Assembly (NCBI GenBank): GCA_900770785.1
Contig: CAAGLJ010000241.1
Location: 1-16,830 of the forward strand
DNA: 16,830 bases
Source of the DNA: Lachnospiraceae bacterium
Lineage (GTDB): Bacteria; Bacillota; Clostridia; Lachnospirales; Lachnospiraceae
Reading direction: 5' to 3'
Within the stretch, counting starts at the first letter, position 1, and every line of letters starts with the position of its first letter. The position numbers were made by a program, and so were the translations under genes. Positions 1 to 7,374 of the stretch are shown in pieces. The notes beneath the pieces were generated by a model. It saw nothing but the letters and a program-made list of their open reading frames with translations. It searched no databases and was not told the origin of the DNA.

Positions 1-18
1 ACGACGCTCTTCCGATCT
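1..18 (+). other. Residual Illumina TruSeq adapter at contig end
   Basis: These 18 bases (ACGACGCTCTTCCGATCT) are identical to the 3' end of the standard TruSeq Read 1 adapter. The match runs to the first base of the window, and genomic sequence appears to begin at base 19. It is untrimmed library sequence rather than biology. The reading frame of the first gene stays open through it, so an automatic caller could append false N-terminal residues. Confidence 0.95.
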
Positions 19-946
19 GTTTTTGCTGGTACATAGTAATTCGGGAACAATAGCCTCTTACCTGATTTTACCGGGAATTCTGAGTGCCACTGTATATTGC
101 TTCAGTGAATCTAAGGCACAGAGAATTGGTGCCTTATTGGGGACTATCATTAGCTTTCTGACTCTGCTTTTAAATAAAAATCATGTAAGCTTATGGCTGA
201 TGATACTGTTTTTTCTGGCAATTCCCTGTATTTTCAGACCAAGGGCGGAGTGGATTAAGCGGGATATGCAGTTATTATTTCTGTTCCTTTTTCTCTGGTG
301 CAACATGAGTCTTTTGGTCAATTATTCGGAATGGATAAAAAAAGAAGTTTCCTTTAATCTGGAAGCCAGTGTTTATGGAGAACTGATTCTGGCTGTCGGA
401 GGTGTGATTTTTTTCCACTATTGGGATCAGATTCCCGAAGGAAAGGATTTGCATAGAATCAGCATGGTTCGTCTGCAGCAGCATTTTCGAAAGCTGTTCG
501 CAGTGGTAGTATTCCTGTTGGTGGGAATGATTTTCAGCGGAAATGCTCTCAACAGCTTACCTGACGGTGGATTCTCGGGTTTTTGTAAGAACGTATTTCT
601 CCCCCTAATCAGTGAGCTGCAGCAGGGAGGAAGCAGTTTTTTTCTTACGCTTAAGGAGCTTGGGCTGGTAATGACTCTGTTATCACTGCTGTTTTTGGCA
701 ATTATAGGAAAAAGAGCTTATAATAATGTCCACATGGACAAAGGAATTACCAATATTTTATTTATCCTCTACGGAATCTTTCTGGCGGGATTTTTCCTGT
801 GGGATATTTCCGCCAATGTGATTCTGGTCTATATTATACTGCTGACATTGGGAAGCAGTGTACGGGAAGAGGTTATACAAATAAAAGCAGAAAAAATCGA
901 AATCAGAAAAGATGGAGGGAATAAAGAACATGAGAACGATGAGTAA
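19..946 (+). CDS. Polytopic membrane protein, 5'-truncated, function unknown
   Basis: A long frame is open from the first genomic base to TAA at 944-946. The true start lies upstream of the contig, so the TTG at 23 is only the first possible start codon in the window. About 300 residues remain. They are very hydrophobic, with roughly eight to ten predicted membrane segments (for example near residues 12-28, 56-72, 83-100, 117-132, 160-176, 213-230 and 245-280, counted from the TTG) and a charged Lys/Glu-rich C-terminal tail. I do not recognise the family. Its position beside a surface-polysaccharide operon makes an envelope or polymer role possible, but no motif shows it. The end overlaps the next gene by 17 bases, which suggests translational coupling. 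Confidence 0.75.
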
Positions 947-1454
947 GCTGATGAAGAGAACGATGGTGCCGGTATTGGCTGCCTTCCTTTTGCTGGGATT
1001 TTCCCCAATTACGGCAAGGGCAGGAGAAAGCCAGGTACAGATTCAGAAATTAGTGACTACAGAAAATGGTACAGAGGCAAAAGAAGAACCAAGTGACAGC
1101 GCGAAAACAGCAATGACTTATGAGCCTGGTTCACAGATTGCCATAGTGGGAGAGGAAAATGCTGATTGGTATAAAGTGGTTTATCAGGGCAGTATTTATT
1201 ATGTAAAACAGAGTGATACTATTGAATTTGATGCAGGCTATGCACAGGAAGAGCTGGATCAGCAATTTGAACAGGAAAAGATAGAGAGTAAGATTCTGGT
1301 GGAAGAAATTGAGCGCCAGCAGAAGGAAGCCAGACAGACCAGAATATGGGTGGCAGTTATTGTGGTTCTGGTGCTGGCAATCTTTGGTGTAGGTATATAC
1401 TCCAACCTTGCGGCAAAAAAGGCCGAAAAGAAAAATAACGATGAAGATGAATAG
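930..1454 (+). CDS. SH3-like domain protein with signal peptide and C-terminal membrane anchor
   Basis: I take the ATG at 930 as the start, because GGAGGG at 914-919 sits about 10 bases upstream. The earlier in-frame ATG at 912 overlaps that ribosome binding site. The 174-residue protein has a basic N-terminus, a hydrophobic stretch (about residues 13-28) and a likely signal peptidase site after Ala-Arg-Ala (29-31). A small bacterial-SH3-like beta segment follows (about 33-95, with the DWYKV and YYVK patterns typical of SH3b), then a charged Glu/Gln-rich probable coiled coil (about 96-135), a transmembrane helix (about 137-158) and a Lys/Glu/Asp-rich tail. It is probably a surface-facing, membrane-tethered binding protein. 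The ligand is unknown. It overlaps the preceding membrane-protein gene and is followed by a terminator, so the two form the end of one transcript. Confidence 0.8.
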   Translation: MRTMSKLMKRTMVPVLAAFLLLGFSPITARAGESQVQIQKLVTTENGTEAKEEPSDSAKTAMTYEPGSQIAIVGEENADWYKVVYQGSIYYVKQSDTIEFDAGYAQEELDQQFEQEKIESKILVEEIERQQKEARQTRIWVAVIVVLVLAIFGVGIYSNLAAKKAEKKNNDEDE

Positions 1455-1470
1455 GAAACGGTAGAAGGCT

Positions 1471-1503
1471 GGGACTCACCATGTGGTGAGTCCTGTTTAT
1501 ATT
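1471..1503 (+). terminator. Rho-independent terminator after the SH3-like gene
   Basis: A perfect 9-bp stem (GGACTCACC at 1472-1480 with GGTGAGTCC at 1485-1493) closes a 4-base loop, and a moderately T-rich tail follows. It separates the first gene pair from the glf operon. Confidence 0.8.
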
Positions 1504-1522
1504 GGAAAACCCGACCTTTCTC

Positions 1523-1551
1523 TGGCTAATCCCGCAAATATTTGCTATAAT
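1523..1551 (+). promoter_or_regulatory. Probable extended -10 promoter of the glf operon
   Basis: A perfect TATAAT at 1546-1551 is preceded by TGC, giving an extended -10 element. The -35 position (TGGCTA, 1523-1528, 17-base spacer) matches consensus only weakly, as is common for extended -10 promoters. It lies between the upstream terminator and glf, leaving a leader of about 70 bases. That leader holds a 12-bp palindrome, CAGCTTAAGCTG, at 1594-1605. Confidence 0.65.
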
Positions 1552-1630
1552 ATAACGATAGCTTTATACTGGAGATGAAAACCAGAACAGAAACAGCTTA
1601 AGCTGGATTACAGGCAGGAGGAGATTTTAT

Positions 1631-2746
1631 ATGCAATATGATTATCTTGTAGTAGGTTCTGGACTTTTTGGTGCGATTTTTGCTCATGAAGCCAGAAAAG
1701 AGGGAAAAAAGGTACTGGTTATCGATAAGCGTGACCATATTGGGGGTAATATTTATACCAGGGAAGTAGAGGGTATCCAGGTACATCAGTATGGTGCCCA
1801 TATTTTCCACACTTCCAACCAGAAGGTCTGGGAGTATGTAAATCAGTTTGCGACGTTTAACCGTTATACTAATTCTCCTGTAGCCTGTTATAAGGGTGAA
1901 CTGTACAATCTTCCCTTTAATATGAACACCTTTTATCAGATGTGGGGAGTAAAGACACCGGCGGAGGCAAAGGCCAAAATTGAGGAACAAATTCGGGAAG
2001 CCGGGATTGCAGAGCCGAAGAACCTGGAGGAGCAGGCCATCAGTCTTGTGGGGCGTGATATTTATGAAAAGCTGGTGAAGGGCTATACTGAAAAGCAATG
2101 GGGCAGACTGGCTCATGACCTTCCGGCCTTCATTATCAAAAGGCTGCCGGTTCGGTTCGTTTACGATAATAATTATTTCAATGATACTTATCAGGGAATC
2201 CCCATAGGCGGTTACACGGCTATGGTGGAAAGAATGCTGGAAGGAATTGAGGTAAGGCTGAATACGGACTTTCTGAAAAACAGAGCAGACTATGAAGCCA
2301 CTGCGGGAAAGGTAATTTACACCGGTATGATTGATCAGTATTATGATTACTGCTATGGTGAGCTGGAATACCGCAGTCTCCATTTTGAAACGGAAGTTCT
2401 GGAAGAAGAAAATTATCAGGGAAATGCAGTAGTCAATTATACAGAATATGAGATTCCCTATACCAGAATTATTGAACACAAGCATTTTGAATTTCAGTGC
2501 CAGAATGGGACGAATAATCCCAAAACGGTAATTACCAGGGAATACCCGAAGCTGTGGAATTCTTCTCAGGAGCCTTACTATCCGATGAATGATGAGAAGA
2601 ATAATCATATTTATCAGAAATACAGTAAGAAAGCAGCAAAAGAGCAGAAAGTAATTTTTGGCGGAAGGTTGGGAATGTATCGCTACTTTGATATGCATCA
2701 GGTGGTGGAAGAAGCCTTAAAATGTGTGGAGCAGGAACTGAGGTAG
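1631..2746 (+). CDS. glf: UDP-galactopyranose mutase
   Basis: This FAD enzyme interconverts UDP-galactopyranose and UDP-galactofuranose, the donor for Galf residues in surface glycans. The 371-residue length is typical for the family. Visible hallmarks are the N-terminal FAD-binding GSGLFG (residues 9-14), the following acidic beta-strand end, the GGNIYT region, the YGAHIFHT substrate-pocket motif, NLPFN, the RFVYDNNYFND...IPIGGY segment, and the C-terminal FGGRLGMYRYFDM flavin-contact motif. The start is supported by AGGAGG at about 1616-1621. It is the first gene of an operon, with the sugar transferase ATG only 4 bases after its stop. The cytoplasmic product points to a Galf-containing polysaccharide. 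A 366-residue frame on the opposite strand is only a shadow of this gene. Confidence 0.97.
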   Translation: MQYDYLVVGSGLFGAIFAHEARKEGKKVLVIDKRDHIGGNIYTREVEGIQVHQYGAHIFHTSNQKVWEYVNQFATFNRYTNSPVACYKGELYNLPFNMNTFYQMWGVKTPAEAKAKIEEQIREAGIAEPKNLEEQAISLVGRDIYEKLVKGYTEKQWGRLAHDLPAFIIKRLPVRFVYDNNYFNDTYQGIPIGGYTAMVERMLEGIEVRLNTDFLKNRADYEATAGKVIYTGMIDQYYDYCYGELEYRSLHFETEVLEEENYQGNAVVNYTEYEIPYTRIIEHKHFEFQCQNGTNNPKTVITREYPKLWNSSQEPYYPMNDEKNNHIYQKYSKKAAKEQKVIFGGRLGMYRYFDMHQVVEEALKCVEQELR

Positions 2747-2750
2747 ACTT

Positions 2751-4166
2751 ATGTATCAACGCAAATCCAATTTATCTAATCTGGTCATTATGCTTCTGGA
2801 CTGTGTGTCCATTGTGACCAGCTTGATGTTGGCTAACTATATTCGTAATGGAAGAGTATTTACCAGTGATAATGAGCGGATGGATTTTGGCCTTATGATA
2901 GGAGCCTGTCTGGTTACTTTTCTGGCTCTTAATCTGTTTCAGAATCTATACAAGGATATGTTTCATCGAGGACCGTTGGCGGATCTGGCTTATATCGTAG
3001 CTGCTAATGCCTTTTTGTTTGGCGGGACGGCTGCCTTTCTGTATTTTGTCGGCCGTCTGGAGGCTTATTCCCGATTGGTCTGGATATATTTTCTGGCCTT
3101 GGACTGTGGTTTCATGTTTGTTATTCACCGAATATTTAAACGCTGTCTGCCTTCGCTTTACTGGAGGCTGGGACAGGCCAGAAAAATACTTCTGGTTGCA
3201 GACAGCGCTCAGGCCGGGGAATTATTATCTGAGGTAAAAAGAGCAGGCGGCTTTATGTACGACCTGGAGGGAATCGTTGTGGTGGACGATCCTGAACGTA
3301 CCAGTGTAGATGGGATTCGTGTAGTGGCCAGACAGAATGAGCTGATTGGCTTTTGTCAGAGTGCTTCTCTGGATGAAATATTTATTGCGGCAGATGTTAA
3401 TCAGCATCCGAAGGTTTTGCAGGATATGAATATTTTATCAGAAATGGGTATCAGTATCCATTACCGGATACCAGTTCCGGCTCTTAGGGGGGCAGGACAG
3501 AAGGCTCTGTCTCAGGCGGGAGGCCTCTATATGATAACCTATGCCAACCGAATAGTTCCCTCAGGACAGCTGGTATTAAAAAGGATTATGGATATTGTGG
3601 GAGCCCTGGCAGGCTGTGCTGCACTTTTGCTGATTATGGTCATTTTTGGACCACTGATCAAGCTGGAATCCCCGGGACCGATTTTCTTTTCTCAAAAAAG
3701 AGTGGGGCGTAATGGAAGGGTATTTAAAATGTATAAATTCCGTTCCATGTATGCCGATGCAGAGGAGAGAAAGAAGGAGCTGATGGCTAAAAACGAGATG
3801 AAGGGGCTGATGTTTAAAATGGAGCATGATCCCCGAATCACCAAAATCGGAGCCTTCATGCGAAAAACCAGTCTGGATGAGTTTCCCCAGTTTATCAATA
3901 TTCTTATGGGAGATATGAGTCTGGTGGGAACCCGTCCGCCTACTTTGGATGAGTTTGCCCAGTACAGCCCCTATCATAAGAAGCGCTTGAGTTTTCGGCC
4001 CGGACTTACGGGAATGTGGCAGGTGAGCGGCAGAAGCGATATCACCGATTTTGAGGAAATCGTCCGTCTGGACGTGGAATATATTGATCACTGGTCCATT
4101 GGACTGGATATGAAAATACTGTTAAAAACTTTGCTGGCTGTTTTTGCCGGCAGGGGAGCAAAATAA
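2751..4166 (+). CDS. Polyprenyl glycosylphosphotransferase (initiating sugar transferase)
   Basis: This enzyme would move a sugar-1-phosphate from a nucleotide sugar to undecaprenyl phosphate, starting capsule or exopolysaccharide repeat units at the inner membrane. The 471-residue layout is that of the WbaP/CpsE-like family. About four or five membrane helices occupy residues 8-135, a Rossmann-like nucleotide-binding domain follows (about 145-255), then another hydrophobic helix (about 283-302) and the C-terminal bacterial sugar transferase domain (about 275-468). That domain shows KRIMDI, SPGPIFFSQKRVG, YKFRSM, SLDEFPQ with the catalytic Asp-Glu pair at 376-377, MSLVGTRP, and RPGLTGMWQVSGR. 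Its ATG follows the glf stop by 4 bases, and the next gene starts 28 bases after its own stop. The sugar it transfers cannot be read from sequence; galactose, glucose or a HexNAc derivative are all possible. Confidence 0.93.
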   Translation: MYQRKSNLSNLVIMLLDCVSIVTSLMLANYIRNGRVFTSDNERMDFGLMIGACLVTFLALNLFQNLYKDMFHRGPLADLAYIVAANAFLFGGTAAFLYFVGRLEAYSRLVWIYFLALDCGFMFVIHRIFKRCLPSLYWRLGQARKILLVADSAQAGELLSEVKRAGGFMYDLEGIVVVDDPERTSVDGIRVVARQNELIGFCQSASLDEIFIAADVNQHPKVLQDMNILSEMGISIHYRIPVPALRGAGQKALSQAGGLYMITYANRIVPSGQLVLKRIMDIVGALAGCAALLLIMVIFGPLIKLESPGPIFFSQKRVGRNGRVFKMYKFRSMYADAEERKKELMAKNEMKGLMFKMEHDPRITKIGAFMRKTSLDEFPQFINILMGDMSLVGTRPPTLDEFAQYSPYHKKRLSFRPGLTGMWQVSGRSDITDFEEIVRLDVEYIDHWSIGLDMKILLKTLLAVFAGRGAK

Positions 4167-4194
4167 AGTGGCCTGCGGGCAGAAGGTGAAAACC

Positions 4195-7100
4195 ATGAAC
4201 AAGACTTATACCAACAATCAATTACAGCATCTTTTTTTGCAACAATCCTGTGTGGATGCCTGGGAGGAATATTTACGCCAAATCAAAAACAGTCGTGCAA
4301 TTTTATGGGATTACGTGATTCTGACTGCTTCTAACGAGGAACAGGCAGCTATTTATCGAAGTGAAATTGAATATCGCCTGGGGCAGAAGAAGCTGCCCTT
4401 GCGAACCACCTGGCTTGTATTGCCGGACCCGGAAGGAAAGCGGGTAGGCTCAGGGGGAGCTACCTTGAACGTATTAAGGGAGATTGCCCAAAGAGAGCAG
4501 AAGGCAGAAGAAAATTTCTTTACCAATCTGCGAATTCTGGTTATTCATTCCGGTGGTGACAGTAAAAGGATTCCACAGTATTCCACCTGTGGCAAGCTGT
4601 TTTCTCCGGTACCCAGGGTCTTGCCTGACGGGCGGGCATCCACTCTTTTTGATGAATTTATGATTACCACCTCCATGATCCCCGGAAGAATGCAGGAGGG
4701 GATGCTGGTCATGTCGGGAGATGTGCTGCTTTTATTCAATGCTTTGCAGATGGATACGCAGTTTAATGGAGCGGCTGCTATTTCCATTAAAGAGGATGTA
4801 AATACTGGAAAAAATCATGGTGTATTTTTAGGAGACAGCAGGGACAATGTACAGAAATTTTTGCATAAGCAGTCGGTAGATACACTGGATAAGCTGGGAG
4901 CGGTGAATCGGCAGCAGCAGGTGGATTTGGATACAGGAGCTATTTTAATGGATACCAAAATGCTGGCCTCACTCTACTCCCTTATCAGTACGGATAATCA
5001 TATTGATGAAGAAAAGTTTAACCGCTTCGTCAATGAAAAAGCACGAATCAGCTTTTATGGTGATTTTCTTTATCCGCTGGCCACAGATTCTACCCTGGCA
5101 GACTATGAAAAAGAGGCGCCGGAGGGGGAGCTCTGTCAGGAGCTGCTGGATTGCCGAAAGCAGATCTGGCAGGTATTAAAGGACTATCAGTTGAAGCTGA
5201 TTCGTCTTTCTCCTGCTGAGTTTATTCATTTTGGAACCACCAGAGAGCTAAGACGTCTGGTGACGGAAACGGTAGAAGACTATACCTTTTTGGGATGGAG
5301 TCGTGTAGTATTTTCCAATGCCGGTGAAGAGGGAAGCGGCCAGCTGGTGGGGCGGTCTGTTCCTTCCTCAAGAAGAGAAGAGCAGAAGAAGCCGCCCTAC
5401 GCTTTGCACAATACATTTGTAGAGGATGGAGTAACTATTGGCAAAGGGGCTTATGTGGAAAACAGCCTGCTGGCAAAGGGAGTAACCGTTGGTGACGGAG
5501 CCGTAGTATCCGGCTTAAGCGTTCCTACAGGGTACAGTTTAAAGGAGGATACGGTTTATCATGGATTAAAGCTGCAAAGAGGAAGCTTTGTGGTAAGGGT
5601 CTATGGGGTTGAAGATAATCCCAAGGGTAGTCTGGAAGGAAAAGAAAGTTTTCTGGGGACAACCCTGGAAGGATTGATGAGGATACATGGATTGACCACT
5701 CAGGATTTATGGGATGGAGAGGAGCATTCCCTGTGGAAAGCCAAACTGTATCCTGTGGTGTCTTCCATTGAGCAGGGAATGAAATTTGCAGATACACTTT
5801 TAAAAATGACAGCAGTGTCAGAAGAAGTAATGCCCAAGGAACTGGATGCCTGGAAAAAGGCAGAAAGGGTGAGCCTTTATTCCAGCTTTAATGAAGCCGA
5901 CGGTAGTGCCATTATTCCCTGGAGGGAAAATCTTGAGGATGAAATCAGAGTGGCTACCTTTGTCCAGAGAATGCTGGAAAAGAAACCGGTAAAAGAAGCA
6001 CTGAAGATCTTTGGTGGAAATATGCGCCGTAGCGAGCAGAAGCTTCTTCTTAGCAGGATACCAACGGCAGGTTTTTCTGAAAAGATTCGCATCTATTATG
6101 GAATGGCACAGGCGGCCAGATTGGGAGCCGGAGAGTTTGGAGAAAATGATGAAGAAAATTATATGCAGCTTTGCTTTAACCAGATTCAGGAAGAAATCCG
6201 GGAAGATGTAGAAAAACGGATTTTGGGGGAAGCCGGTATAGAGCAGCAGGAAGATGCAAATTACAGTCGTCATATTGTAAAAGAAGAAGTAAATGTGGCG
6301 CTTCCGGTTCGGGTAAACTGGGGGGGAGGCTGGACCGATACCCCTCCACATTGCCAGGAGCAGGGGGGGGTAGTTTTAAATGCCGCAATTTTACTGGATG
6401 GAAACCTCCCCATCAGGGTTTCTCTTAGAAGGCTAAAAGAGCCGGTATTGGAGCTGGAAAGTCAGGATATCGGCGCTCATGGTATATTTACCCGGATGGA
6501 GGAAGTAAATGACTGTGGAAATCCCTTTGACAGATTCGCTCTCCACAAAGCCGCATTGATTGCCTGTGGCATAATCCGTAATGGGGATACAAGGGAACTT
6601 TCCAAGGTGCTGGAAACACTGGGAGGGGGAATTTATCTATCCACTCAGGTAATCAATGTGCCTAAGGGTTCGGGGCTGGGAACCAGCAGTATTCTGGCAG
6701 GAGCCTGTGCGAAGGGACTGTTTGAATTTTTAGGCGAAAAGGTGGAAGAGGACCTTCTTTATGATGTGGTTTTATGTATGGAGCAGCTGATGAGTACCGG
6801 AGGCGGCTGGCAGGATCAGGTGGGTGGTCTTACTCCGGGCATTAAGATGATTACTACAAGGCCTGGCATCCGGCAAAAGATTCAGGTCAGCCCGGTGAAA
6901 ATGGACTCTCAGGCGCTGAAAGAACTGCAGGAGCGTTTTGCCCTGATTTATACAGGGCAGCGGAGACTGGCCAGAAATCTTCTGAGAGAGGTGGTAGGTG
7001 GATATATCGGAAACCGTACGCAGTCCCTTGAGGCTTTAGAAGAAATGAAGCGGATTGCAGTTCTGATGCAGTTTGAGCTGGAGCAGGGAAATATAGATGC

Positions 7101-7353
7101 TTTTGCCAGACTGCTTAATCGGCATTGGGAGTTATCCATACAATTGGATGGAGGTTCAACCAACACCTGCATACAGCAGATTTTTCTTTCCTGTGAGGAT
7201 ATGATAGACGGAAAGTTTATCGCTGGTGCAGGTGGAGGTGGTTTCTTACAGGTTATTCTGAAAAAGGGAGTAACCAGAGAACAGCTCAGAGAGAGACTTT
7301 ATGCCATTTTCCAAGACAGCGGTGTGGATGTCTGGGATTGCAGCTTCGTTTAG
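4195..7353 (+). CDS. fkp: Bifunctional L-fucokinase / fucose-1-phosphate guanylyltransferase (Fkp type)
   Basis: This enzyme salvages free L-fucose to GDP-L-fucose in the cytoplasm: ATP phosphorylation at C1, then GTP-dependent nucleotidyl transfer. I choose the ATG at 4195 because AAGGTG at 4183-4188 precedes it; a TTG at 4144 lies inside the previous gene. The resulting 1052 residues slightly exceed Bacteroides Fkp (about 950). The N-terminal half carries the guanylyltransferase signatures GSGGAT (85-90), SGGDSKR (119-125) and GKLFSPVPR. A hexapeptide beta-helix stretch follows (about 406-445). The C-terminal half is a GHMP kinase with VRVNWGGGWTDTPP (705-718), the ATP loop PKGSGLGTSS (823-832) and the late GAGGGGF motif (1011-1017). 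No key motif is missing. Clustering with glf and a glycan-initiating transferase suggests the GDP-fucose goes into a surface polysaccharide. Two G runs (6320-6326 and 6363-6370) lie in the kinase half. A related GHMP substrate other than L-fucose cannot be excluded. Confidence 0.88.
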   Translation: MNKTYTNNQLQHLFLQQSCVDAWEEYLRQIKNSRAILWDYVILTASNEEQAAIYRSEIEYRLGQKKLPLRTTWLVLPDPEGKRVGSGGATLNVLREIAQREQKAEENFFTNLRILVIHSGGDSKRIPQYSTCGKLFSPVPRVLPDGRASTLFDEFMITTSMIPGRMQEGMLVMSGDVLLLFNALQMDTQFNGAAAISIKEDVNTGKNHGVFLGDSRDNVQKFLHKQSVDTLDKLGAVNRQQQVDLDTGAILMDTKMLASLYSLISTDNHIDEEKFNRFVNEKARISFYGDFLYPLATDSTLADYEKEAPEGELCQELLDCRKQIWQVLKDYQLKLIRLSPAEFIHFGTTRELRRLVTETVEDYTFLGWSRVVFSNAGEEGSGQLVGRSVPSSRREEQKKPPYALHNTFVEDGVTIGKGAYVENSLLAKGVTVGDGAVVSGLSVPTGYSLKEDTVYHGLKLQRGSFVVRVYGVEDNPKGSLEGKESFLGTTLEGLMRIHGLTTQDLWDGEEHSLWKAKLYPVVSSIEQGMKFADTLLKMTAVSEEVMPKELDAWKKAERVSLYSSFNEADGSAIIPWRENLEDEIRVATFVQRMLEKKPVKEALKIFGGNMRRSEQKLLLSRIPTAGFSEKIRIYYGMAQAARLGAGEFGENDEENYMQLCFNQIQEEIREDVEKRILGEAGIEQQEDANYSRHIVKEEVNVALPVRVNWGGGWTDTPPHCQEQGGVVLNAAILLDGNLPIRVSLRRLKEPVLELESQDIGAHGIFTRMEEVNDCGNPFDRFALHKAALIACGIIRNGDTRELSKVLETLGGGIYLSTQVINVPKGSGLGTSSILAGACAKGLFEFLGEKVEEDLLYDVVLCMEQLMSTGGGWQDQVGGLTPGIKMITTRPGIRQKIQVSPVKMDSQALKELQERFALIYTGQRRLARNLLREVVGGYIGNRTQSLEALEEMKRIAVLMQFELEQGNIDAFARLLNRHWELSIQLDGGSTNTCIQQIFLSCEDMIDGKFIAGAGGGGFLQVILKKGVTREQLRERLYAIFQDSGVDVWDCSFV

Positions 7354-7374
7354 AGAGGCTGCAATCAGTTTTGC
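7336..7374 (+). terminator. Hairpin terminator overlapping the fkp stop codon
   Basis: GATTGCAGC (7336-7344) pairs perfectly with GCTGCAATC (7358-7366) around a 13-base loop that contains the fkp TAG, followed by AGTTTTGCTT. The distal arm covers two bases of the stop codon (7365-7367) of the convergent yfhO-like gene. The T tail is modest in the plus direction, and there is none for minus-strand transcripts. Confidence 0.55.

Noticed and set aside
912..929. ATG at 912 as start of the SH3-like protein
   Set aside because: It overlaps the GGAGGG ribosome binding site that serves the ATG at 930, and the six extra residues (MEGIKN) are just its translation.
1598..2698. 366-codon open frame antisense to glf
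   Set aside because: glf has every family motif on the plus strand. The antisense product is a low-complexity hydrophobic sequence with no recognisable domain and no ribosome binding site; it is a codon-bias shadow.
4144..4194. Upstream TTG start extending Fkp by 17 residues
   Set aside because: It begins inside the sugar transferase gene without a ribosome binding site, while ATG 4195 has AAGGTG at good spacing.
5818..6351. 177-codon minus-strand frame inside fkp
   Set aside because: It lies wholly within a gene whose plus-strand product has intact catalytic motifs; no start signals.
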